From the NCBI GenBank assembly GCA_030065985.1, contig JASJCM010000006.1, positions 1 to 64,000 on the forward strand: a stretch of 64,000 nucleotides of DNA, in the 5' to 3' direction. The notes under the pieces were generated by a model, which saw nothing but the letters and a program-made list of their open reading frames with translations, made no database searches and had not been told where the DNA came from. Positions within the stretch are counted from its first letter, which is position 1, and every line of letters starts with the position of its first letter. The DNA is from Woeseiaceae bacterium. Lineage in GTDB: Bacteria > Pseudomonadota > Gammaproteobacteria > Steroidobacterales > Woeseiaceae. The translations under genes and the position numbers were made by a program. Shown here one piece after another: positions 57,129 to 64,000 of the stretch.

Positions 57129-58964
57129 TTGCCTGCACCGATTGCGAAGTACGTCGATGGCGATGCGCTGGCGGCAGCGCTGACATCAGGTATTCACCGA
57201 GTGCTTGCCGAGCAGGAACTGCTCAACCGCATCAATGTCTTCCCGGTCGCTGACAGTGACACGGGCACCAATCTGAGCCTGTCGCTCGGATCCGCGCTAC
57301 CCGTGCTGGCGAGGCCCGGGGAAAAACACCTTGGCACGACGCTCGCTGCCGTCGCGGACGCGCTACTCGATGGCGCTCGTGGCAATTCGGGCGCGATCGT
57401 CGCGCAGTTCTTCCAGGGAATGAGTGACGCGGCCGGCGAAATCTCGCGCTTTACGACCTACACATTCGGCAAGGCCGTGGCGATGGGCAACGAGTACGCT
57501 CACGATGCGCTATCGAAACCGCGCGAGGGCACAATCCTGTCCGTGATCAGCGCATTTGCGCAGAGCATCGCACACCAGGCCAACGCGGCACGCGAAGGCG
57601 AGTTCCCGGCCGTCATCGATACGGCGCTCTCGCAGGTCGAAGAGGCGCTCGCCAATACGCCGAACCAGCTGGACGTATTGCGCAAGGCAGGCGTCGTCGA
57701 TGCCGGTGCCAAGGGGTTCGCCGAGCTCGTATCCGGTATGGCCATGTACTTTCGCGACGGCACGATCGAGCCGCTCCCCGATACGTCCTACGCGCATGAT
57801 ACTGAGGCGCCCATCGAGTTCGCCGAAGCCGACAACGAATCACAGTTCCGCTTCTGCACCGAGTGCATGGTCACGGGTACGGACATCAACCGGCGCAAAC
57901 TTCGCGAGGCTCTGGCCGAACTTGGCGATTCCCTCGTACTTGCCGGCACGAAGCGCAAGGCGAAAGTCCACATTCACGTCGATGATCCCGAAGCCGTGTT
58001 CGAGACGGCGCGACGCTTTGGCGATGTGACCGCCGAGAAAGCCGACGACATGCATCGGCAGCAGCATGCGACACACGAGGGCAAGCGACGTTTCGCGGTC
58101 ATCGCCGACTCGGGCGCCGATATCTCGGATGCGGACATGGAGCGCCTCGATATTCACATGGTGCCGTGCCGAATCCAGTTCGGGGACCACGGCTACCTCG
58201 ACAAAGTGAGCATCACGATCGACGAGTTCTATGAGGAGCTCAAGCACAATCCGCACCATCCGACGACCTCGCAGCCGGCGCCGGGCGATTTCCGTCGGCA
58301 GTTCCAGTTCCTGGCCAGCCACTTTGACGATGTGATCTCGATCAACCTGACTAGCGTTGCGAGTGGCACGTACGAAGCAGCCCGACTTGCAGCAGAGCGC
58401 GTCGACGCGCCCGGCAGAATTCACGTTATTGATACGCGCAATGCGTCGCTCGGCCAGGGGCAGCTTGCCGTCATGGCTGCGGAAATGGCCGAGGCGGGAC
58501 ACAGCGTCGAGGAAGCACTGGACGCGGTGCGCGCGGCAATTCCGGTGACGACATGTTATGCGATCCTCGAGGACCTGCGCTTTGCAGTGCGCGGCGGTCG
58601 CCTGCCGCGCTGGGTCAGAACAGTAGGCGACGTGCTGCGCCTGATGCCGATTATTTATACCCGCGAAGATGGCAAAGTGACGCTCAGCGGCGCCCTTTTC
58701 GGGCGGCGAAATCGCGTCAAACGCTTTGCAAAGTACATTGCGCGGCGCATGCCCGAGAATACGGTCGAGATTGGTATCGGCCACTCGTTATGCCAGGAAG
58801 ACGCCGAGTCGCTGGCCGACTGGCTGGCAGAACTCAAGCCTGATGTTACCAAGGTCACTATGACAGGACTGGGGCCTGCGCTGGGTGTACACGCAGGGCC
58901 GAATTGCCTGCTCGTCGCGGTTCGGAAGCTACCCGCCGATCTTTCCGCCGACGGCGTCGACTAG
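57129..58964 (+). CDS. Fused DAK2 (FakA-like) and DegV (FakB-like) protein
   Basis: A 611-aa fusion of a DAK2-family kinase and a DegV-type fatty acid-binding protein, equivalent to fatty acid kinase FakA plus FakB. FPVADSDTGTNLSLSLGSAL near residue 38 and GARGNSGAIVAQFFQG near 82 are the nucleotide-binding DAK2 motifs. The DegV domain (about 325-600) starts VIADSGADISDADM and contains HHPTTSQPAPGDF near 378 and SGTYEAARLAAE near 413. It starts at TTG 57129. It probably activates exogenous fatty acids as acyl phosphate. The 3' end overlaps the convergent SRAP gene by 36 bases. Confidence 0.85.
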   Translation: MPAPIAKYVDGDALAAALTSGIHRVLAEQELLNRINVFPVADSDTGTNLSLSLGSALPVLARPGEKHLGTTLAAVADALLDGARGNSGAIVAQFFQGMSDAAGEISRFTTYTFGKAVAMGNEYAHDALSKPREGTILSVISAFAQSIAHQANAAREGEFPAVIDTALSQVEEALANTPNQLDVLRKAGVVDAGAKGFAELVSGMAMYFRDGTIEPLPDTSYAHDTEAPIEFAEADNESQFRFCTECMVTGTDINRRKLREALAELGDSLVLAGTKRKAKVHIHVDDPEAVFETARRFGDVTAEKADDMHRQQHATHEGKRRFAVIADSGADISDADMERLDIHMVPCRIQFGDHGYLDKVSITIDEFYEELKHNPHHPTTSQPAPGDFRRQFQFLASHFDDVISINLTSVASGTYEAARLAAERVDAPGRIHVIDTRNASLGQGQLAVMAAEMAEAGHSVEEALDAVRAAIPVTTCYAILEDLRFAVRGGRLPRWVRTVGDVLRLMPIIYTREDGKVTLSGALFGRRNRVKRFAKYIARRMPENTVEIGIGHSLCQEDAESLADWLAELKPDVTKVTMTGLGPALGVHAGPNCLLVAVRKLPADLSADGVD

Positions 58965-59600
58965 GTCTTCACCCTCGTTGCGCGCGTTGTTCACGCGCCG
59001 ATCAACTGGCCAGGCCTGCAGCGGCGGCGTGATTGCATCGACGTCATCGAGAAGCTCGTTACTGCCGGCCAGCCATTCACCGGCGCCGTTCGCCTCCAGC
59101 ACTACTGGCATGCGGTGATGCAGCGGCTTCATGAAGTCATTGGCCTCGGTTGTAATCAACGTCGTAGTTTGCAGGGACTCACCGGTTTCCTTGTCCGTCC
59201 AGTTCTCCCATAACGCCGCAAATGCGAAGGGCTCACCGCTCGCAAGCGAGATGAAATACGGCGTCTTGACGTTGCCGTCGCGCTGCCACTCGTAAAAACC
59301 GTCAGCTAGCACGAGGCAGCGCCGGTGGCGATAGGCAGCCCGAAACGAAGGTTTCTCGGCGACGGTCTCGGCGCGGGCGTTGATCATGCGATTGCCGATC
59401 GACGGGTCCTTCGCCCAGAACGGCACGAGACCCCAACGCAGCATTACGAGTTCGCGACCCTCGCCTTCTGCGTTGCGGATCGCAACGATGTCCTGCGTCG
59501 GCGCTATGTTGTAGCGAGGTTTAACGTCGACGGAGCCTTCGACGCCGAACAGTGCGGCAGCGGCTTCGCTGGGTGAGTAGAAAGCAAACCGTCCGCACAT
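58929..59600 (-). CDS. SOS response-associated peptidase (SRAP/YedK family)
   Basis: A 223-aa SRAP-domain protein, the bacterial relative of HMCES. The conserved MCGRFAFYSPSE start puts the catalytic Cys at residue 2 for covalent linkage to abasic sites in single-stranded DNA. RYNIAPTQDIVAIR near 30, WGLVPFWAKDP near 55, INARAETVAEKPSFR near 75 and HHRMPVVLE near 160 are the further conserved blocks. The protein shields abasic sites at forks. Its 3' end overlaps the convergent DAK2/DegV gene by 36 bases. Near dinB and an SOS helicase in the window, but not in one operon. Confidence 0.93.
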   Translation of the reverse strand: MCGRFAFYSPSEAAAALFGVEGSVDVKPRYNIAPTQDIVAIRNAEGEGRELVMLRWGLVPFWAKDPSIGNRMINARAETVAEKPSFRAAYRHRRCLVLADGFYEWQRDGNVKTPYFISLASGEPFAFAALWENWTDKETGESLQTTTLITTEANDFMKPLHHRMPVVLEANGAGEWLAGSNELLDDVDAITPPLQAWPVDRRVNNARNEGEDLVDAVGGKIGG

Positions 59601-59612
59601 CGCTGCGCCTCC

Positions 59613-60386
59613 CTATTCCCGAATGCCGACGCCGCGCTTCATGAGGATCATGCAACCCGAAAACAGCACGACGACGAACACGATCAGAATCGTGTACGCA
59701 TGCCCGATGCTGATATCCGACGTGCCGAGAATGCCGTAACGGAACGCGTTCACCATGTACAGAATCGGGTTCGCCTTCGACACGTTCTGCCAGAACTCGG
59801 GAAGCAGCGAAATCGAATAGAACACGCCACCAAGGTAGGTCAGCGGCGTGAGGACGAACGTCGGCACAATCGAGATATCGTCGAATTTCCTGGCGAAGAC
59901 AGCGTTGATAAAGCCGGCAAGCGAGAAGACGATCGATGACAACAACACGATCGAGATCATGATGAATGGGTGCGCAACCTGGAGATTGGTGAAGAACAAT
60001 GCGATGAACGTAACGAGCAGGCCGACCAGCAAGCCGCGCAGCACACCGCCGGCGACATGTCCGAGGATGATCGTCGCGTAAGACATCGGTGCGACCAGCA
60101 TTTCCTCGACGTGGCGCCCGAACTTAGCGCCGAAGAACGAGGACACGACATTGCCGTACGAGTTTGTGATTACGGACATCATGATGAGGCCAGGCGCGAT
60201 GTAGGCCATGTAGTCAAAGCCATCCATCGTGCCGATGCGCCGGCCAATCAGGTTGCCGAAAATAATGAAGTACAAGGTCATCGTGATCGCTGGCGGGACA
60301 ATGGTCTGCACCCAGATGCGCAACACGCGCACCATCTCCTTGCGAATGATCGTCTTCGCCGCCACGAGGTTGAGTCGCAGATTCAC
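59613..60386 (-). CDS. ABC-2 type transporter permease
   Basis: A 257-aa permease of the ABC-2 family, close to the YadH type. Six helices occur at about residues 22-44, 60-82, 106-128, 138-160, 168-190 and 225-248. NSYGNVVSSFFGAKFGRHVEEMLVAPMS-type cytoplasmic loop is the usual ABC-2 permease signature. It starts at GTG 60386, overlapping the ATPase stop as GTGA. With the ATPase it exports an unidentified substrate, possibly a lipid or peptide. Confidence 0.88.
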   Translation of the reverse strand: MNLRLNLVAAKTIIRKEMVRVLRIWVQTIVPPAITMTLYFIIFGNLIGRRIGTMDGFDYMAYIAPGLIMMSVITNSYGNVVSSFFGAKFGRHVEEMLVAPMSYATIILGHVAGGVLRGLLVGLLVTFIALFFTNLQVAHPFIMISIVLLSSIVFSLAGFINAVFARKFDDISIVPTFVLTPLTYLGGVFYSISLLPEFWQNVSKANPILYMVNAFRYGILGTSDISIGHAYTILIVFVVVLFSGCMILMKRGVGIRE

Positions 60387-61306
60387 GCGTCAACTCCCTT
60401 GTTCTCGACGAGGCGCATAAACATTTCCTCGAGCCGATTGGCCTTGTTGCGCAGGCTGACGACCTGGATTCCCTGCGCATTGAGCTGCGTGAACAGGCTG
60501 TTCATGTCGGTCTCCTGCCCTTTCTCGACCTCGAGCTCACAGTCCTCGCGAACTCGCGTCTCAAAACCATCGAGCTGCGGCGCTGTGTCCAGCTGTCGAT
60601 CAAGGCTCAGTACGAAGGTCTCGCGATGCAGGCGGCGCAGTACTTCGCTCATACGAGCATCTTCGATGATCGTGCCCTCGTCGATGATTGCGATATGGCG
60701 ACAAAGCGACTCGGCTTCCTCGAGATAGTGCGTCGTAAGAATGATCGTCGTCCCGGCGTCGTTGATCTCGCGCAGGAAGTCCCACATCGATCGCCGGATC
60801 TCTATGTCGACGCCAGCGGTCGGCTCGTCAAGGATCAGGAGCTTGGGTTCATGCACGAGTGCGCGAGCGATCATCAGACGACGTTTCATGCCGCCCGACA
60901 GCGAACGCGCCGCATCGTCACGCCGATCCCAGAGGCGCAGGGCTCGCAGGTACTTTTCAACGCGCTCATCAGCAAGCTTGCCGCTGAGACCGTAGTACCC
61001 GGCCTGATTGCGTACCGTGTTGCCGACAGTTTCCCAGAGGTTGAGATTGATCTCCTGCGGCACGATGCCGAGGCAGGCTTTTGCCGCCTCGAGCTGCGTA
61101 TCGATGTTATGACCGAAAATCTCGACCGTGCCGCCCGACTTGTTGACGAGGGACGAGATAATGCCAATCGCAGTCGTCTTGCCGGCCCCGTTTGGACCCA
61201 GCAGCGCATAGAAGTCGCCTGCTTCCACGGACAGATCGATACCTTTTAACGCCTGGTTACCGTTGGCGTAGGTCTTGGTCAGATTCTTTATAGATAGGGC
61301 TTTCAT
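60383..61306 (-). CDS. ABC transporter ATP-binding protein
   Basis: A 307-aa ABC ATPase of the YadG/CcmA-like group. Walker A GPNGAGKTTAIGIISSL near 38, ABC signature LSGGMKRRLMIARALV near 138 and Walker B LLILDEPTAGVD near 158 are complete. The C-terminal about 80 residues (ILRRLHRETFVLSLDRQLD-like) are typical of this class. I chose ATG 61306, which fits the family start MKALSIKNLTKTY; an upstream ATG at 61357 is in frame. It lies 34 bases after the FlhD-like protein gene in the same direction. Confidence 0.9.
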   Translation of the reverse strand: MKALSIKNLTKTYANGNQALKGIDLSVEAGDFYALLGPNGAGKTTAIGIISSLVNKSGGTVEIFGHNIDTQLEAAKACLGIVPQEINLNLWETVGNTVRNQAGYYGLSGKLADERVEKYLRALRLWDRRDDAARSLSGGMKRRLMIARALVHEPKLLILDEPTAGVDIEIRRSMWDFLREINDAGTTIILTTHYLEEAESLCRHIAIIDEGTIIEDARMSEVLRRLHRETFVLSLDRQLDTAPQLDGFETRVREDCELEVEKGQETDMNSLFTQLNAQGIQVVSLRNKANRLEEMFMRLVENKGVDA

Positions 61307-61340
61307 GAGGCCGCGTATTGTAACCGCGTGCCCCCGGCTG

Positions 61341-61949
61341 TCATACCTCGTCGGCAACTTTGCGATGCGGCAGGCTGATACTGCACGCAGCCGCCGGCAG
61401 GCGCTCCTGGCGGGTATCAGGTCCCTGTGTCAGCAAGGAATGCAGGACGCCCATCTGGGTTGCCTCACGCAGTGTCGTATCCGCGCCGGCCCCGCGCTGC
61501 AACAGCCGCTCCAGCCGTACATCGTCCGCTGCGAATCGCTCACAGATGATCAGCTGGTGGGAAACCTTGCCGAGCAGCGCTGCGAGCGTTGTCCCGGCCA
61601 GCTTGCCGCACCAGCCAAGCGTTGCACCACTTACCACGCGCGCGACGTATGGATTGCGACGCGCGAGTTCCCAGAGAAATGCGAGTCCCGCAGCCTGCAA
61701 GCTGCGCAGGTCGGCGTCATGGGTTTGTGTGTCCTCGATCAGATCCGCCTGTGGGGAGTCCCTGAGCAGGTGTTGCCACAGCGCGTCATCGTCCTCACGA
61801 AAGGAAAACAGCAGAAATGGCGCTTCAGCCAGCCGATCGATACGTGACAGCGACAGCGCTCCGATCCGCCCGGGGCGGAGATCGAGCCAGGCCCGGTTCA
61901 GGGCCGTCACGTTGGCCAGGTCGTCCGTTGTCAGTCCTTCGTAATCCAT
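61341..61949 (-). CDS. Hypothetical protein with FlhD-like segment
   Basis: A 202-aa cytoplasmic protein with no membrane segment. Residues 29-58 (GALSLSRIDRLAEAPFLLFSF) line up by eye with the E. coli FlhD stretch around [20 protein letters not shown], keeping the helix-turn pattern; the rest has no match I recognise and includes helical segments and a possible regulatory C-terminus. It is divergent from the FlhC-family regulator at 62088, which would suit an FlhDC-like pair. Without a database check this is a tentative call. It leads the ABC exporter operon. Confidence 0.55.
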   Translation of the reverse strand: MDYEGLTTDDLANVTALNRAWLDLRPGRIGALSLSRIDRLAEAPFLLFSFREDDDALWQHLLRDSPQADLIEDTQTHDADLRSLQAAGLAFLWELARRNPYVARVVSGATLGWCGKLAGTTLAALLGKVSHQLIICERFAADDVRLERLLQRGAGADTTLREATQMGVLHSLLTQGPDTRQERLPAAACSISLPHRKVADEV

Positions 61950-61984
61950 AGGCGGCTCCCGGGTGCGCGCAGGGCCGTTTTTTG

Positions 61985-62087
61985 CGCGTCTCTTGAGTAA
62001 CTATATATTTGCTTGTAGGCCCATATACAGATGTTATAAGTTATTGAGGTACCATATATGGTCATATTTCTACAATAAAGGCAAGAA
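61985..62087. promoter_or_regulatory. AT-rich divergent regulatory region
   Basis: About 100 bases of unusually AT-rich sequence in a GC-rich genome, with the palindrome ACCATATATGGT at 62051-62062 and a TACAAT hexamer at 62071-62076 facing the FlhC-like gene. No good -35 at standard spacing. Confidence 0.5.
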
Positions 62088-62678
62088 ATGAGACTCACCG
62101 ACGATCGTTACGCGGGCGAACGCCGCCAGTTCGAACTCGCGCTCCGCATGATCGGCCACGAGGCCCGAACGCGCACCATTCGAGAATGCACCGGCCTGTC
62201 GGACGACCGGATCCGCAAGCTCTACAGCACCTATTTTCGCAACGCAGGGCGCGAGGGAATCAAGCGACGTCGCGGCAAATCGCCGCGCCAGGTGCAGCAC
62301 TACGTCAAGAGCCCGGCGAATCAGCTGCAGGCAACAACGCTCGTCGCACTCTACTGCGCGGGCCTGCTCCTGCGCGTTGACGACGATGACAGTGTGCACT
62401 GCTGCTGGCCGCGCCCGGACGTCGATTTCGGCCACCGCCTGTGTCGCGCTTATGAAACCTACCTTGTGCTTCACGAGGAGGCGCAGCTCAGCTTCGAGTG
62501 GGCCTGGAACCTCCTGCATTGCATCGCCTGGAACGACGAGCTGTATCTGGCTGTGTGTGACCATTGCGACGCGAGATACGTCCAAGATGCGTACGCGCTG
62601 GACAACAGCACTTGTCCCGTCTGCGATATTGGCAACAGTTCCGGTACACTTGCCGGGCACTCAGTGCCAGAAAAATAA
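62088..62678 (+). CDS. FlhC-family transcriptional regulator
   Basis: A 196-aa protein of the FlhC family, normally the zinc-binding partner in the FlhDC flagellar master regulator. The N-terminal helical segment [19 protein letters not shown] and [14 protein letters not shown] match FlhC, and four cysteines form its zinc site: Cys157, Cys160 (CDHC), Cys176 and Cys179 (CPVC). It lacks the usual C-terminal basic tail and has an unusual insertion around 90-115. The target genes are not in the window and no flagellar genes are seen. It starts at ATG 62088 in the AT-rich region. Confidence 0.8.
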   Translation: MRLTDDRYAGERRQFELALRMIGHEARTRTIRECTGLSDDRIRKLYSTYFRNAGREGIKRRRGKSPRQVQHYVKSPANQLQATTLVALYCAGLLLRVDDDDSVHCCWPRPDVDFGHRLCRAYETYLVLHEEAQLSFEWAWNLLHCIAWNDELYLAVCDHCDARYVQDAYALDNSTCPVCDIGNSSGTLAGHSVPEK

Positions 62679-62703
62679 TCAAGCAATTAGGGAGTTAGAC
62701 CAG

Positions 62704-63090
62704 ATGTTAAAAGAATTCAAAGACTTTGCGATGCGCGGCAACGTGGTCGATATGGCCGTCGGTATCATTATTGGTGCTGCGTTCGGCAAGATCGTTTCGT
62801 CGCTCGTATCTGATGTCCTGATGCCGCCAATCGGCGTCGTCATGGGCAGCGTTAGCTTCAGCGACCTGCACGTTGCGCTTGGGGAGGGCGAAGGCGCGGC
62901 CACGCTCAACTACGGCATGTTCATCGATCAGGTGATCAACTTCCTGATCGTCGCTCTGGCTGTATTCTTCCTGATCAAGGCGATCAACTCCCTGAAAAAG
63001 AAAGAAGAAGAGAAGCCTGCCGAGCCGCCGAAGCCGTCGGCCGAAGAAACGCTGTTGACCGAAATCCGCGACCTGCTCGCCAAGAACTGA
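62704..63090 (+). CDS. mscL: Large-conductance mechanosensitive channel MscL
   Basis: A 128-aa inner-membrane channel that opens on osmotic downshock. [20 protein letters not shown] is the conserved amphipathic N-terminus; helix 1 (about 16-45) and helix 2 (about 72-100) bracket the periplasmic loop, and the C-terminal bundle contains LLTEIRDLL. The length is usual (E. coli 136). AGGGAG precedes ATG 62704. It lies 25 bases after the FlhC-like gene, perhaps in one transcript. Confidence 0.96.
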   Translation: MLKEFKDFAMRGNVVDMAVGIIIGAAFGKIVSSLVSDVLMPPIGVVMGSVSFSDLHVALGEGEGAATLNYGMFIDQVINFLIVALAVFFLIKAINSLKKKEEEKPAEPPKPSAEETLLTEIRDLLAKN

Positions 63091-63119
63091 TCGCGGCCCC
63101 TCGGGGCAATTAACGGTTA

Positions 63120-64000
63120 GTGGAAGACCACAACGTTTTTGCGGGCGCGTTCGTCGACCGCATTGGCGAACGCCGTAAGGATCCCGACTGGCTGGCCGAA
63201 GCGCTCTCGAGTGACGAGACGCGCTTCGTGCCGGTCTGGGGTGAGCGTTGCCTGGTGGGCGGCGATCCTCCCGGTGCCATCCTGCTCGACGCCGACGCGG
63301 CTCGGCGGTTCGTCACGCACGACAGCGCGATTTTTCTTGGACTGTTCCGCGACCGACCGGCATTTTCGGTGGCAATCCCGGGCGACCTGGACCCTCCATT
63401 CCGCGAGCTCGGCGAGTTCAAGGACCTTCGTTACCTGGGCACTGTGCTGCCACCCGACGAGGCGAATCTCGTCGCCCATGCGCGTGCGCTCGTGCTCTGG
63501 CACAGTGCGACGCTGTATTGCGGCAAGTGCGGCTCCGCTTCACAACCTTCGGCCGGGGGCAATTCGCGACGATGCTGCAATCCGGATTGCAGCCAGGAGA
63601 TATTCCCGCGCACCGACCCGGCGATCATCGTTCTCGTCAGCGACGGCGATCGTTGCCTGCTGGGCCGCCAGGCTTCCTGGCCCGAGGGCCGCTACTCGAC
63701 CATCGCGGGATTTGTCGAACCCGGCGAGAGTCTCGAGGACGCGGTGAGGCGCGAGGTGTACGAGGAAACCAACGTCCGTGTCGGCGCCGTTCGTTACCAC
63801 AGCTCGCAGCCGTGGCCTTTCCCATCCGCGCTGATGCTCGGGTTTGTCGCCGAGGCGACATCGTCCGAGATCAAGCTCAACGATGGCGAACTCGAAGATG
63901 CGCGCTGGTTCTCGCGCGATGAATTGCGTTCGGACGATGTCGGCCTGCCGTTTCGCATCTCGATTGCGCGGCGGCTGGTCGACCACTGGGTTGACGGGTT
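63120..64000 (+). CDS. nudC: NADH pyrophosphatase NudC, 3' end beyond the window
   Basis: Nudix enzyme that cleaves NADH to NMNH and AMP and removes NAD caps from RNA. The zinc ribbon cysteines are Cys134, Cys137, Cys152 and Cys157, followed by FPRTDPAIIVLV. The Nudix box starts GFVEPGESLEDA near 192 and ends REVYEETNV. The NudC marker SQPWPFPSALM near 225 settles the family. GTG 63120 is the first start codon after the in-frame stop at 63111; the ribosome site is weak. About 293 codons are visible and no stop is reached, so the end is missing. Confidence 0.9.
   Translation, partial: MEDHNVFAGAFVDRIGERRKDPDWLAEALSSDETRFVPVWGERCLVGGDPPGAILLDADAARRFVTHDSAIFLGLFRDRPAFSVAIPGDLDPPFRELGEFKDLRYLGTVLPPDEANLVAHARALVLWHSATLYCGKCGSASQPSAGGNSRRCCNPDCSQEIFPRTDPAIIVLVSDGDRCLLGRQASWPEGRYSTIAGFVEPGESLEDAVRREVYEETNVRVGAVRYHSSQPWPFPSALMLGFVAEATSSEIKLNDGELEDARWFSRDELRSDDVGLPFRISIARRLVDHWVDG

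Noticed and set aside
61275-61944. Plus-strand frames opposite the 202-aa FlhD-like gene
   Set aside because: I kept the minus-strand gene because its product has better composition and a sensible position ahead of the ABC operon; this choice is less secure than for other genes.
63091-63119. Terminator between mscL and nudC
   Set aside because: GCCCCTCGGGGC forms only a small hairpin with no T-run.

Overview
The window reads as chromosomal DNA from a gammaproteobacterium. The evidence is a gammaproteobacterial-type PspF/PspA phage-shock locus with a sigma-54 promoter, GspA/GspB secretion proteins, FadE-type acyl-CoA dehydrogenase, NudC, MscL, TrmH, GshA and an FlhC-family regulator. Coding density is high, overlaps of the ATGA type are common and GTG/TTG starts are frequent. 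It is unlike an enteric genome: it carries a complete mevalonate pathway and a ferredoxin-type 2-oxoacid oxidoreductase. A marine or sediment lineage (Woeseiaceae- or Chromatiales-like) would fit, but I cannot name the organism from sequence alone.

Layout. 0.1-2.3 kb: exported S46 dipeptidyl-peptidase. 2.5-9.8 kb: an accessory-looking block, almost all on the minus strand, of short mostly membrane proteins of unknown function plus a Nudix hydrolase, DUF3592 and DUF4240 proteins, a lipoprotein and one frameshifted gene; degenerate intergenic repeats lie in and around it. 10-11.4 kb: TrmH and an unknown exported protein. 11.5-17.6 kb: minus-strand operon of a dihydroorotase, a GltD-like flavoprotein with ferredoxin domains, and KorA/KorB. 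17.7-31.2 kb: IlvA, class II aldolase, an acidic exported protein with a clear terminator, an SOS-controlled UvrD-family helicase (perfect LexA box), an alpha/beta hydrolase, an SLC13 transporter, a ferredoxin reductase-type flavoprotein, two paired membrane-anchored proteins, GshA, DUF2845 and bactofilin.

31.3-45.9 kb: a GGDEF/EAL protein, a small exported protein, the psp locus (pspA, two PspC-like genes and a PspB-like gene opposite pspF), an ABC exporter with a GntR/YtrA-type regulator and a palindromic operator, an ECF sigma factor with a linked single-pass membrane protein, malate dehydrogenase, FadE and a DUF3667 protein. 46.0-53.6 kb: DUF4399 lipoprotein, then the mevalonate island: HMG-CoA synthase on plus; a translationally coupled minus operon mvaD, phosphomevalonate kinase, a fused HMG-CoA reductase/mevalonate kinase, and idi; then farnesyl diphosphate synthase on plus. 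Together these turn acetoacetyl-CoA into FPP. 53.6-64 kb: DNA polymerase IV, GspA, GspB, a FakA/FakB-type fusion, SRAP peptidase, a second ABC exporter, a protein with an FlhD-like segment opposite an FlhC-family regulator, MscL, and NudC running off the right edge.

The most unusual items are the HMG-CoA reductase/mevalonate kinase fusion within a complete mevalonate operon, the FlhC-like regulator facing a candidate FlhD-like protein, the autoregulated GntR/ABC locus with a small membrane protein and an internal terminator, and the accessory block of small membrane proteins. No gap between genes exceeds 300 bases. I saw no rRNA or CRISPR array and recognised no tRNA.
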